The notes under the pieces: generated by a model | What the model saw: only the letters and a program-made list of their open reading frames with translations | Database searches by the model: none | What the model was told of the DNA's origin: nothing | Shown: piece after piece, positions 11,551-22,754 of the stretch | How positions within the stretch are numbered: the first letter of the stretch is position 1 | Layout of the letters: each line of letters opens with the position of its first letter | Origin: Phoma sp. XZ068 | Lineage: Eukaryota > Ascomycota > Dothideomycetes > Pleosporales > Didymellaceae | DNA length: 64,000 bases | Assembly: GCA_004835665.1 (NCBI GenBank) | Contig: RBKR01000025.1 | Coordinates: forward strand, 496,001-560,000 | Reading direction: 5' to 3' | Program-made: the position numbers and the translations under genes

Positions 11551-13904
11551 GAGGTGGCACGTGAATTAAGTGTACGACGGGGCGATTGCGGTGGTGCTAA
11601 ATTTTCTGATCGCAAACACCGCCTGTCATACAACTAAGATAGGCAACAAGTTGGGTTATTGTAATTGTAGGCTTGGGTCGAAGTTGGTCAGTTTTTTGAA
11701 CTCAGTGCTGTGGTCACTGTACAGCGATGCCTTGAATAGCCATTCTAGCCATTGAAACCAAAAAAAACTCTGCTCAATTAAGCAATAAGTGCTTGAGGCG
11801 GAAGAATGTGTCCAGTACCAACCAAAGCCCATTACAAGGATTCATTGCCGAACCCTGCCCAAAGATGCCGTACCTTTACAAAAATCTGTGCTAAGCTAGC
11901 CTCATTCTCTAACACATTGGAAAAGTGCTTGTCGATAGAATAGGATCGAAGGCCCGGTTGCATGCAAGCGTGTTAACTCGCCAGTAGCTTACCGTACCGG
12001 CGATGGGGGCTGCGGGATGCCATGCCTAGGGATCCTGCGCACTGTCAACGCCCAGAAATGCAGGAGTGCGTCATGCGCTCGATACGACCCCGTTATTCGT
12101 TAATCGCCTATGCCGGATAGAGTCCGAAGACTCGCGCACGTGTAGTGGGGACCTGAATTATCGCAGTGTTTCTGAATGTGGACATCCGAATGAGCCGTAG
12201 AAAGTTCGAGATGGAGCATAACGGGTCTCGGATGAGGCCGAGCACATTACATATTGCCAACAAGGAGTGCAGCGATCGTAGCTTCTGAAGGAGATCGTTG
12301 TGATGCATGTTTCAGGCCGATCTGGGGGACAGAGGCAGATCGGTTACTGAGTGGCGAATCTATAGAATCAGTGCTCATGATTCGAGTTTGGTGGAGTTTG
12401 CGGTCTGAGTAAGCCGCGCAATTGAGCATTTTCGGCAAAGACGCCGGAAATTCCGAGCTTTCGCCTGATTCAATATGCCTAAACTGTGCAGCAGGCTGGG
12501 TGTAGCTCCATTGAGTGATATCCTGGCAGGATTATGACTTGAAGTTGTACAGGAAGCTTGCAGTAAGTTTTACTTTCCAGTTAGGTCTGTAGAGGCGCAA
12601 GTCAGCGGCAGTATCCATGAACTCCAGCTCGCACGCCACAACATCTCAAGAATTGTATGTGACACTGCACACTATATGAGCCTCATTATTGGCTGCGGGT
12701 TATAAATCCAACCTTTTTCTTGATGCGAGAGCAAGGCCCAGGCAACGTTTATCGGCGATCCTATGATGTGAGGCTGGTGCACGGACGCACATCCGATTCT
12801 GAAAAGTGGACCCATGGGATTTTACAAGTTTTCGATGAAGGCATGATCGGAATGCTGAGTGTAGATCGCACTCGAAGAAAACAACGGCAATGCACCATTG
12901 AATCTGCTGCAATCATCCCTGCTTGTGTGCAGGCCCACTGTTGTGCTAGGTAGACGGGTGCAGCAAACACAAGTCAGTGCAGAGCTGCGTTGCTATCGCC
13001 ACCGTGTCAACATTGTGGAAAGAGTAGCAGTCCTCTTGAGCAGCAGGTTGGGCGTGTGGCAAGTGAAAGATGTGTTACCCCGCAAAGACCCAGGTCATGC
13101 TGATCAAAACGGACGTTGCAACGTCTCGCTTTCCGAGCTGTCAATTGAACTTCCTGGATCGAGCCAAGGGTAAAACCATGTGGGGTCTCATGCACATTAG
13201 TGAGTGCGAGCAGGTTGCGTCTTGTGTTGGGTTGCGCGGACGGATTGAGTTTTGACCGAACTTGAATTACAACCACTGTCAATCGGTCGATGGCTGAAAG
13301 AGGCGCAATGCGCCAGTGTAGCGCTCTGAAGCGTCTCTGCAAATGCCAATTATGCACCAGCAACGAAGGGGTAGTTTGGGTGGCATGGTTTGCAGTGCTG
13401 GCCAGATGGTGGTTCAAATGTAGGTCAATGCGGCCAGCCATGCCATGCCGCGTTTGATGGGTCCAGTCTCAGTACGGTTTGCCTGTGACAAGATACAGTG
13501 GATCTCACCACCGCACCCGGGCGTGCACAAAACGAATCTCAGCAGATAGCGGGCGATCGCCACAGTGAAGATTTGAATCACTCGGCGCACTGTGCTCCAC
13601 CGCAGGGGCGCGACGACACAGTGCAGTACAACAACGAAGAGTAAAGGGTACGGGTGCCGTACCTGTTGCCCAACGGTGCTTTTACGTTGCCCCGCGGAAG
13701 GGCTCAGTCGAGTGGGTACCGGCATGCCAACCATCCGTGCCTGCCAGCTCTGGTAAGCACTTCCATCCAACAGGGGAGCAAGCCTAAGACAGTGAGGCGA
13801 GAATGGCTGCAAATGTGATGTGATTGGTGGGCAGAGTAGCTGTCAACGAGAATAAAGTGGTCCAGAAGCTGGAAAGCCAGTTCCGCTGATCCAGTCCACT
13901 CCCC

Positions 13905-13912
13905 TGACGTCA
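13905..13912. promoter_or_regulatory. Perfect CRE palindrome TGACGTCA
   Basis: The 8-bp full CRE is the consensus site of ATF/CREB-type bZIP dimers. It lies 397 bp upstream of the start of a bZIP gene with an ATF-like basic region. Autoregulation is a reasonable inference. The site is also expected by chance about once per 65 kb at even base composition. Confidence 0.45.
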
Positions 13913-14308
13913 AGCGGGGCGCTAGGCAGCTTCTGGCCAATCGCAGGCGGTGCTCGCGAAGCTGCATGCGAAAGCTGAGGAATTCGATCGCAGACTGCTC
14001 GATTTCCCATGTGCAAGCTAAGATAGGCCCGACCGCCTGATCATCCCTCTCCCCGTCCCTCCTCCTGCGCCCTGTATTTGATCTCGTTGTGCCCCCTGTG
14101 CCCCTTGGTTGAACAAGTCTACGTCAGTCCACGTTGTTACTTTGCCACACGTAACACTGTGTCCCTGCCGCCGCCACCAGATCCAGCTGTGACCAAACCA
14201 GCAACTGCCACCCGACTCAGTCGTTGCACCTCTTTCATTGTGACTTCTTCGCCCACAGAAAACACCAACAAAGCTGCGACTAGACCTTCACCAGCACTGG
14301 TCTGCATT

Positions 14309-15307
14309 ATGACCGAAGTTCAGCACTCACAGTCCATCGACTGGGCCAATGACGCCTACGCTGCCTTCAGCGACGCGTCCAAACATCAGAATAAATGGAC
14401 AGCGTTCGGCAGTAGCGCAAGCCCCATGGACACGACAACAGCATTCACCATCCCTCCAGCTCTTTTGACCCATTCAACATCCCGTTTTGGTCAGATCACT
14501 CCTCCCGAGGAGCGTTCACTAGCAGACCTGGCCGGCAATGGCACGGCTAGGGAAGGCTCTATCCCCGTAGACCAGCTTATGAACGAGTCTCTTTGGCCTG
14601 ATGATGGTACGGACTTCCTACAGTCACCCCCGCAGGATACTCAGCAACTGCAAACGCGGACCGAGGACAGCCAGCCGTCTCCGAAGCCCCGTCGCACCAG
14701 TAGACAGTCTGCGTCCAGCCAGCCTCAAGCCAGTGCATCAGCACAACAAACCGACGATGCGACCGCCAACCCTCAGCCTCCTAAGCGCAAGCGCGGACGA
14801 CCAAAGTCGCAGCCTCAGATGGTTGAGGCCTACACTGCCGACGGCTTCCCATTTCAGGTATCGTCTGCTCGCCAGTCACATCTAGAGAAGAATCGAGTGG
14901 CCGCGCACAAGTGTCGCCAGCGCAAGAAGGAATACATCGGTGGCCTCGAGGGTCGTGCCCGGGAGTTCTCTGCCCGGAACAAGGCGTTGAGGGAAAACGT
15001 TGCCATGCTCAGGGAAGAAGTCCTCAGCCTCAAGAATGAGGTATTGCGCCATGCCGGATGTGACTTTTGGGCAGTCGACGAGTACCTTGCTAGATGTGCA
15101 GGAGACCTACTTGGCATGGATGTCCCCGGAGCGTCACACATGAGGTCGCTACAGCACCACCCACCACCCATAATGCACCATATGCAATCTCGCGAAAACA
15201 GCATCGAGTCTGTACCTAGCTTAGGCAGCATGAGCGCATCCCCGGATGCTGATGATTTCGGCGGTCTTAGCCTTCTCAAAGACTACGACGAAGACTTGGA
15301 CGACTAG
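14309..15307 (+). CDS. bZIP transcription factor, ATF/CREB-like, with AT-hook
   Basis: A nuclear DNA-binding regulator of 332 aa in a single exon. The frame is open back to 14078, but the first ATG is at 14309 and the leader holds no other ATG, so this start is firm. An AT-hook-like KRKRGRPK lies at residues 159-166. The bZIP has basic region NRVAAHKCRQRKKEY at about 195-209 and a heptad zipper to about residue 248. A conserved-looking tail follows (HAGCDFWAVDEYL), and the C-terminus is acidic. The N-terminal half is Ser/Gln/Pro-rich and shows no obvious stress-response domains of full AtfA-type proteins, so it resembles the shorter Atf21/AtfB-like group. The precise orthologue is uncertain. 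Confidence 0.92.
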   Translation: MTEVQHSQSIDWANDAYAAFSDASKHQNKWTAFGSSASPMDTTTAFTIPPALLTHSTSRFGQITPPEERSLADLAGNGTAREGSIPVDQLMNESLWPDDGTDFLQSPPQDTQQLQTRTEDSQPSPKPRRTSRQSASSQPQASASAQQTDDATANPQPPKRKRGRPKSQPQMVEAYTADGFPFQVSSARQSHLEKNRVAAHKCRQRKKEYIGGLEGRAREFSARNKALRENVAMLREEVLSLKNEVLRHAGCDFWAVDEYLARCAGDLLGMDVPGASHMRSLQHHPPPIMHHMQSRENSIESVPSLGSMSASPDADDFGGLSLLKDYDEDLDD

Positions 15308-17129
15308 CAATGAGCTGATCTGTCGCGCTTCATGACGCGATGTCTTCATCTTTGGCGTTCTATCTTCTCAACTCTTCATGATACCCCGGCCGTGGTCGCT
15401 TAGGGAACGATCACCCATGCTTTTTCTTTCCTCCTATATTTTTCTTCTACGAGGCGTTCCTTTTGAAGCGCAGTGAAACAAAAGCGAATGCACGGAAATT
15501 GGATTCTGATCTGGTGGCGAGTTTGATATGGGTAGCAACCAGAAATATGAGCATTCGACCACCACCTGCGATTTTGCCTATGTGATCTTTGTAACTGAAA
15601 GCTACTTCCGTCGTTATTGTATGCCAGTGAACTCCACCCAGCCAAATTTTCATTGTGTCACACCAGCCACTTCTCAGCTCCAAACCAATAGGTACGCGTA
15701 GGCTTGGGTCACACTCGTCATACTGCCCCCGTTACAAACCATGCCCCTTCGGCATTCATGACCGAGACGATGGGAACAGTGGAGCAGGGCAACGTCAGAC
15801 CACAGATCAGCGGGCATGAACACCAACATATACTTTACAGCGCTACTTCCCGAACAGCTGACAATTAAATCCACAATAATCACTAAGGAGAAAGCAGAAA
15901 TGAAAGACGACGGTTGCTGCGCATTGTAACTGCGGGGTTCGCGAATTGCAACGACCCCTTTGCAGCAACGTTACGAAAGCGAACTGAAAGAGGGGCAGGC
16001 AAGGATACTATGTCTACAGTGCTCAATCAGCAGTGCTCTCCAGCGAGAATCTACAGTGGGGAAGCGAGGGGCTGAGGCTCGTGGTTGAGGATACGCTGGA
16101 GTGATCGACAGCACTGCAACAACCTTTGTGCTGTGGTTGGAAGGCGCTGGCGCGTGCTGTGTCAGATCTTGTTTGGCATTTGTTAAATGGTACGCAGCGG
16201 CGACGATCCCCGAATTTTTTATTTCGCGGAATGCTCCTCGGAGGTAGGATGCTCCTCGGAGGTGGGATGTTCGCCTCCTGCTGCAGATCTTCTGGCGTGG
16301 TGTGATGTCTTGTTCTGAAGACAAACAGGTTTGGTACCTGCGTAGCTCGGGTATGCAGCAAATCAACTAACACTTCGACCGATGAACCGCGTAGTGCTCC
16401 CCTTTGGTGAGATATGCAAGACTAACAAGACACGTGCGGGCATTTGTGCCGCAAGCAAATCACAGGCAAGCAGCAAGCAAAGCACGAAAGAGACTACGCG
16501 AACTGGGGGAAGGTGTAAACTATCCCCACCCGTACATCTTATCCGCTTGTAATCCCATTGGCGGGACAAAGACATTACGACAATGCGAACGCGAAGTCAC
16601 GAATCGGGTTAAACCAAGATCGGGGTGTGTGTGACCCTGTTGACCTGGGTGCAGCCTGAAGTGGTGGGAGACGCCATAGTTGCGCAGTTGCCTCTTCTGA
16701 CACGACTCTTCGCGATGGGAAAGACAAAATCCCATGGCACGCGTCATAGATTGCGGCTAGCGTGTAAGGCCCCTGTTTGATCGCCCAACGTAGGTCGTGC
16801 ATGCGGCTCGTTGGTGTTGCCGAAGATGCCGTGTCGGCTGGCTAGGTTGATGACGTGTGGAGGTCTGTTCGCCGTTTCTTAAAAATGGACTGTGTTGACC
16901 CGGCACTTGAGGCTCGTACCGTACCCGTACACTCGTGCGTACGCTACTTGTGGTGACGTAGTGGTTCGGCTAGGACCTTATTGTCGTAATCGTGGCAGGA
17001 TGTTCATTTTCGAAACGCTGAGAGTATCGCCGGACAGCAAAACTACAGAAGGAGCATGTAGCTGTCTGATGCGGTCAGGCTTTGACCATTAGCTACTCAG
17101 TACGCACGTTCCTAAAATCTCACGAGCCC
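15308..17129. other. Intergenic region between the bZIP and CorA-like genes
   Basis: About 1.8 kb between the 3' ends of two convergent genes. The ORFs here are short and unconvincing on both strands. The one clear structure is an 18-bp tandem duplication at 16231-16266. Nothing else can be supported. Confidence 0.55.
16231..16266. repeat. Tandem duplication of an 18-bp unit
   Basis: ATGCTCCTCGGAGGTAGG at 16231-16248 is followed directly by a copy with one change (16249-16266). Each unit contains CTCCTCGGAGG, itself nearly self-complementary. It lies in non-coding DNA. Confidence 0.7.
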
Positions 17130-18737
17130 TTACAATAACCCGATAAGCGCAATTCCAAGTCCTACAACCACGGGAATACCTACAACAGCCGCGCTACCGT
17201 ATCCGAGTATCTTTAGACCCAGTGCGACGCTCTTTATCATCCCAACCAGAAAGCTTGACAACAGCAAACCCCAGAATGTGAAACACCAGCCCACGGCGAC
17301 GAAGCGGAGGGAAGGAAAGATCCATTCGCGAAAAAATTGATTGCCCTTGGCGTCCACCAGCTTCTCGCTCAATCGTGCATACAGCCTCAAAAGTGCAACG
17401 ATTATAAGCACGATGGTTCCTAATAGGACAATCACGCCGCAAAAGTCGTACAGGAGGAAGTGAAGATCTGCAAGGCGTGTTTGCATGCTGAGAAGGCTAG
17501 CAGCCAGGGAAAGCGGGAGGAAGACTACGGCCAGGAGACCGAGAAGCCATACGCTCATGGATTCGCTGAAGCTCCTGGACATTCCAAACAGTCTTACGTT
17601 GTTGTCCAGTCGCGTAGACAGCCTGGCCGCGCTTTGAGTGAGGTCCTCGCAGACCGCCCGCAACTCCACTGCAAGGTACTTGTATTCCTGCGAAAGCTGG
17701 TAATCAATATGAAGAAGCTCGAGCAAAGGCAATGTGGCAGCAACGAGATTCGAAACGCACACCTGAACCCTCTCGTAGAAATACGAGTCGACTATAATTT
17801 CGTGAATCGAGCTCCTTGTTAAAATGTTCCGACGTGGATCCATTTCTCTTTCTCGATATAAAGTATAGATATGATGGACTTGGTCGATAAATTTGGACTG
17901 CTCGTTAAGGCTGCAGTGACAACAGGCCGTGAGCGCAAGCTTGATTAAGGTACGATGGGAATTTGTCTTTCCGGCAACCTCTTCAGTTAACTTTGTTGGC
18001 AGCGCCATCTGCAAATATTCGCAAAGGCTTGTGAGATATGCATAGACATCGATATTGGTGGGCTGAGATGTTATGTCTGCCTTTTCGTAAGTCCCCTCGA
18101 AAAGAGTATCGAGACGGACCCGTTCGGACGCATTCCTGATATAAACTACACCCAATTAAATAATTTCGTAAGTTAGCTTCACAGTACATACTGGAGATGC
18201 AATCGCGTTCGTCCTTCATCACACGAACTGTCTTAGTGAATTTCACCATGAGAGCCGAGAAAGTAAGCAGCGGCTCCTGTTTTCGAATTCCCCAGCGTCC
18301 CGAAAACTGGCCAGGTATGCTATATGAGTTTGAGACCCATGCTTGCGAGCCGCTCGCAAGATTCCACTGGGCTCGCAGGGTGTGAACGAAGGGGATGCCG
18401 ACCGACCCGAGGGTTCGGCAGTAGTTGCTCCATTCGTGAGACCTTCCCATAGTCCTTCCATGCAGTTAACATTCTCGGCAACATAGAATCTAAAGGATTT
18501 AGGACTACGTGCGGGAAGCTCTTGTAGTGCAGTCTTGACCAGCGGCTCGTCTGGGTTCATACCCTTCCATTGCGTCAAAGTCTTACACTCCTCTCCGTCG
18601 AAAGGAACATCGAAAACCTTTAGGAACCTAACTTCAGGAACTTTCACCCACTCCTCATTCAAATTGCGGTACTCGATAAGGCCAGCGAGCTGGATGAGCG
18701 GCCGGAGGATCGACAAGAAAATCATAAATTCAGCCAT
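17130..18737 (-). CDS. CorA-like fungal membrane protein, reading frame disrupted
   Basis: The C-terminal half resembles fungal CorA-like divalent-cation channel relatives. A stretch with FLPLSLAASLLSMQT takes the place of the CorA GMN region, between hydrophobic helices, and further membrane segments follow. Parts read 18737 down to about 18450 (frame a), about 18450-18192 (frame b), then 18145-17130, with a 46-nt intron 18146-18191 (donor GTATGT, branch GCTAAC). Start ATG 18737 has a strong ACCATGG context. Frames a and b are both coding-like up to their meeting point, but no short intron with a fitting phase joins them and frame b has a TAA just upstream, so a single-base frameshift or an assembly error is likely. 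The repaired length would be about 520 aa. Real ion transport is unproven. Confidence 0.6.
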
Positions 18738-19707
18738 GGTCACCTCTGTCGAATGAAATTGCTGCACAAAATGTGCGAAGAAAGCGAAATTGATGAATGA
18801 AGTTGACGAGGGACACATAAACAATCAGGCTAGGGAAGGTGTGATGTATTGCTTTGCTTATTCTTGGCTGCAGATAGGCGCCCCACCTCAGCAGTTAAGC
18901 AGCCTCTGTGTCTTATATGCATACACGAGCCACAATTTCGTTCAGTAATTTGTGAGCTTGAGGCGATAAGCCAGTGTAGCCAAGAAGGAGCTGCTACTCT
19001 GGGTCCTAACCTCAACAGTATGTCTACGTACCTAAACCATCACTTCATTTATATCAGGATTTATCACCCTTTCAATATTCTACCACTGATAGACTGGGTA
19101 CTAAGTCTAAAATGTATGAACGACTTTTGGCAGCATTTGCAAAACTTCGGTCGAAAATAAGAAAACCATAGTGAGTTCTGCCTTTCATTCAGGACATTGT
19201 AGCACAACCAGTTTGCTGCAAGAGATCATAGACAGTAACGTCAGCGGTGTGATCCATCATTCGTGCTCATGATCCCAACTCATGTCTTAGCCCAAGAGCC
19301 AAGGTTACCGAAGAACTTCACAGCATCACACCGCCACGGTGACCATACAGTACGAAACAAAGATTCCGCACGTTTTTGCAAAGTCACGGCGAATCTGTGA
19401 ACTTCCGGTTCGTTCTTGCACAACTGTAAGAATTGCTCGCATATCTTGGAACATATTTATTTCTGTTCTGTTGGCTTGGTGTTTGTGGTCAAGAGATACG
19501 TGTCGATGGATAGGGGTTGTATTTGGGGTATGGCGTTGAACTTTGATTAATGACACTCTGCAACATGCGGCATGCAATCCAAGTAATTCTTTCTCAACGG
19601 GGCTTATGGAGCATCATGAGTAACATTACAGCGGGCAATTGCAAATGCATCAAACGAGGCGCAGTTTTCCAAACAATTACAGCTCTCTCGTAGGGCTAAG
19701 AATCAAT
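18738..19707. other. Intergenic region, nothing recognised
   Basis: About 970 bp of AT-leaning sequence between the start of the CorA-like gene and the 3' end of a 2EXR-like gene. ORFs of 66-103 codons occur on both strands but have no recognisable motif, and I treat them as chance. Confidence 0.5.
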
Positions 19708-20583
19708 TCAAGGTGCTCCACTTCTCAGTGATCTTACAGCATAACGGTGCTCAGAACTGGCACTCCGCAGCCATTCACACACCATTTGCATGAGCCAATC
19801 TGGGGCCATGTCCCGCAATTGTTGCATCGGCTCTCTTGTGGCAATCCTCGCATGCAGCACAACCAACTCGACGAACCTCAGCCTTTCCAACCTCAACAGC
19901 CGCACCAATTGATATCTTTCCGCAATAATATCCACTGTCGCAGAAATGTGGCTGCCATCGCCAATATTTCTGGTTATCTCGCTCACGAGTTGAAGGTTAT
20001 GGGTGGAGTGACCAAAGAGATCTCTAGGCCTGAACACTAACGTTACATCGACGATGTATGGACACTTCTCAATCAGATCCAAGTAGCTGTTCTGCCCTTC
20101 ACTGTGGACCCCCAGCTCGGAGAAACGTGGAAAACTCAAATGACGAACTGCCTCATACCCTTGCCTACCAGGAAACGATGCTAGGTATTCCTCGAAGAAC
20201 GCTTGCTGTTTTGGGCCATGAAGCTCGAAGCGTCGGCTGCGCAAGTAGTAGATGCCAGCATCTATACGAGTGAATTTGTTGACATGAAGGATGTTATAAG
20301 TCATGTCTGCTGTTGAATTTAGGCCGAGGAACGGGGGTAAAGGGTAGGGCGAGTTGAGAGATGGTGGCAGGAGGTAAGAGTATATGTGTTCACGTAGCTC
20401 AAAGGGTAGAGTAGGGAAGAGGCATGACAAATCATCGGTTCTTTCAAGTATTGAAGTCTCGTTACCTTCGTCAGCTTCCTGCTCGTTCGCGGCGTTCCTT
20501 GTGACCGATATCATGGCGACCGAATGAGGGCTGAAGGTATGAAAAAGGTGCTTCAAAAGAGTTTGCAGGCCTGCGAACGCCAT
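19708..20583 (-). CDS. 2EXR/F-box-like domain protein
   Basis: A single-exon protein of 291 aa. Residues from about 57 read LFPTLPFELREHIYSYLLP, the hallmark of the fungal 2EXR family, related in style to F-box N-termini and of unknown biochemical role. A later segment QGYEAVRHLSFPRF is matched by QGQDAIRRLNFPSF in the next gene. The start at 20583 is a true ATG; a second in-frame Met (MISVT) lies 23 residues on. It is transcribed divergently from its paralogue at 21535. These genes are numerous and variable in Pleosporales-type genomes. A substrate-adaptor role would be a guess. Confidence 0.75.
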   Translation of the reverse strand: MAFAGLQTLLKHLFHTFSPHSVAMISVTRNAANEQEADEGNETSILERTDDLSCLFPTLPFELREHIYSYLLPPSLNSPYPLPPFLGLNSTADMTYNILHVNKFTRIDAGIYYLRSRRFELHGPKQQAFFEEYLASFPGRQGYEAVRHLSFPRFSELGVHSEGQNSYLDLIEKCPYIVDVTLVFRPRDLFGHSTHNLQLVSEITRNIGDGSHISATVDIIAERYQLVRLLRLERLRFVELVVLHARIATREPMQQLRDMAPDWLMQMVCEWLRSASSEHRYAVRSLRSGAP

Positions 20584-21534
20584 ATCTGATTATATACCGC
20601 ATATAACATCTACACGTTGTACTTCATAAGATACAAACGTTCACCAAAAGTACGTTTCGTGAATACTGGGGTTCACAGTATGATCAGTGAAATGGAATAT
20701 GAAGAATGGGTACAGTTGCTATTCTCGATAATATTTAATAGGTTCAAACACTCGCGGCGACACCAAGTACGAGAGTGACGTCCTCTTTCCACAGTGATTT
20801 CCCATCGTATGGTGTGTAAACGAAGCGATTTGCCCTCTTTATTCCTCCGACAGGACCTTCTTCAGGCTCCGCTTTAAACGAAATCGGATGGCTTCGCATT
20901 TCCCCATTATTGTCCCTAACCAAAATTGCTTAAAGAAATTGGTTGCCTCGACTTGGAGACCTCTAGCCAGGATATCCTCAACGATGCAACCTATGACAGC
21001 CACACCGAGTTCCATAGGAGATGCTCCAGGCTGACAGAGACCAGGTCTGATTTGCGAATGTGCAGTTCATTCAAAAAGCGTGTTCATAGCTGCTGGCGAG
21101 TATGTCGAGGGGTGAGAAGATCCAGGCATCGTTTGGCCCTGATCATGAGCGGCGATCCAAATTTCCCGTCATTGTGCAGCCCGAACTGTGTACCAGAATG
21201 CGACAAGATTTCTCGCGGCGTGACAGACCCAGTACGAGGAATGTGAATTGAGGATGGTTCCGTCTAGCGTTTTCATAGCGCGTAGCTTGCTGTTTGTCCC
21301 CGCATTGGGCAAGATCGTGGCGTTGACTAAAGCTCTAATCTACATTGGTCAGCATAACCTTACTCTACTTGATAAGCTGTCCTTCCTGCGTACAAGTAAT
21401 TCCAGGCATGCATCCAACTCACCCAGGCTTCGGTAAACGCGTTTGTATATCTCGAACTGCACGAAAATCACTCCACAAAATCTCCAGGGCATCGTCGTCC
21501 TACGCACCAACATCAATTTCTTCTGCCCAGCAAG
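20584..21534. other. Shared upstream region of the two 2EXR-like genes
   Basis: A 951-bp divergent intergenic region. I see no additional gene. Short ORFs at 20926-21246 and 21248-21436 have no recognisable features. It presumably holds both promoters, but no clear TATA or palindromic site stands out. Confidence 0.5.
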
Positions 21535-22299
21535 ATGCAAGCGCAAACAGTCAGCAACCGACATTACCGCACCACCCTCTTCCCAACTCTCCCCCTCGAA
21601 CTGCGCGAATTGATCTACCATTATATTGTCCCATTACCCTCAAGCGACAACTTCTACACACCACGCCTCTGCATCTCAGCCGCTGACGTCATCTCCGGCC
21701 ACAGTCCGCATTTCCCACACTGGCTTCCTCCCATCGCGCGCGTGAGTTCAGGAACAAGGACCGATGTTACCCTGTACATTCTGCGCCAAGTCGAGATTTA
21801 CGTTCCGTACCACCAGACAATACAGCACCTGCATGGGTTCCTAGGCACGTTGCCAGCTATGCAGGGTCAAGATGCGATTCGAAGATTGAACTTTCCCTCA
21901 TTCGGAGCAGCAAGACTCGCGAAAGGGTTTGAGACTGCGTACGTTGACTTCACGAGAAATTGCCGGCAACTTGCAATACTGCAGATTGGGATCAATGCAC
22001 CGGATTTGAGAAAGCCGTGTGAGCAGACCACGCAGACTTGTGGTCGCTACAGTGATACGATGATGGACGCGGAATCGATCATTGAGATCTATAGGCTGAC
22101 GGACTTGATCGAGTTGACTGACTTGGTTAGCATCTCCTTTGAGCTTTGTCCTCTATTCAATGGCAAACCAGTGAGCGGCTGTGTGGCAGAAATGAAAAGA
22201 GCTGCTGCGCTCTTGACAAAGATGTTCGCGAGTCATGACAGGCATATCGAAGTGCTTGTCATTGACTTCCGGGGAAATGAGTGGAGGGACGATACTTAA
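21535..22299 (+). CDS. 2EXR/F-box-like domain protein, paralogue of its neighbour
   Basis: A single-exon protein of 254 aa with the family signature LFPTLPLELRELIYHYIVP at about residues 15-33, closely matching the gene at 19708. Both also share a central P-x2-Q-G-x2-A-x-R-x-L-x-F-P-x-F segment. The start is a true ATG at 21535. A perfect CRE octamer falls inside the coding sequence at 21684-21691 and is probably chance. The function is unknown; the family is recognised only by its N-terminal segment. Confidence 0.75.
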   Translation: MQAQTVSNRHYRTTLFPTLPLELRELIYHYIVPLPSSDNFYTPRLCISAADVISGHSPHFPHWLPPIARVSSGTRTDVTLYILRQVEIYVPYHQTIQHLHGFLGTLPAMQGQDAIRRLNFPSFGAARLAKGFETAYVDFTRNCRQLAILQIGINAPDLRKPCEQTTQTCGRYSDTMMDAESIIEIYRLTDLIELTDLVSISFELCPLFNGKPVSGCVAEMKRAAALLTKMFASHDRHIEVLVIDFRGNEWRDDT

Positions 22300-22754
22300 G
22301 TCACTGAAGACTACAGGGTTTCATGCACATGGTACTATCAATCAAGGTATCAACACTTTTGTATAAAATTTCGGTATACCTATATATTTGATGAACGACC
22401 ACACCATGAAGCTTAGGGAATCAGTACATCCCCTTAACAGCATTAGTTACCAGATTGATTTAGTGCCCCTTCTCTACAAATGGTATCTATCACCTAAGTC
22501 ACTGCGTGCACATCATGGGTGATTGATCATTATATTTCTCCTTATGGTCGTGTTGATGCGCAACGTGAAACCGATTGGTAGTTTAGCTTTCGACCACTTA
22601 CACATGTAAGCATGGATGGTCTTCTCGATTGGTTTCGGCGCTTTCTGGCTAAACGCATGCAAGTCCGACATGACAGCCTAAAAATCTGATCAAGTTTGGT
22701 GGAGTATATTATAATCGATTATATTCGTTAGAGGACTAATCTAAATTAAGGCCA
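22300..22754. other. Intergenic region, AT-rich, nothing recognised
   Basis: This 455-bp stretch separates the 3' ends of two convergent genes. It is AT-rich, especially 22680-22745. I see no ORF, repeat or RNA gene. Confidence 0.5.

Larger units (their letters stand above)
9362..14308. other. Long gene-free region between ACC1 and the bZIP gene
   Basis: About 4.9 kb with no ORF that resembles a protein. Candidate frames are short, overlap on both strands and lack family motifs. Visible elements are a GTTC and GGGA microsatellite pair at 10095-10145, a 17-bp direct repeat at 10234-10282, an imperfect 26-bp tandem at 11499-11550 and a CRE palindrome at 13905-13912. The last 270 bp before the bZIP start are C/T-rich and contain no ATG, as expected for a leader. 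The size of the region suggests extended regulatory sequence or an unannotated non-coding transcript. Confidence 0.55.

Noticed and set aside
13414..13967. Overlapping minus-strand ORFs upstream of the bZIP gene
   Set aside because: They contain no motif, and their codons look random; the area holds regulatory sequence instead.
14078..14308. N-terminal extension of the bZIP protein
   Set aside because: It begins at TTG and contains no ATG; sequence there is pyrimidine-rich leader.
21684..21691. CRE octamer inside a 2EXR-like coding region
   Set aside because: It encodes conserved-frame residues in an exon, and a regulatory role within the coding sequence is unsupported.
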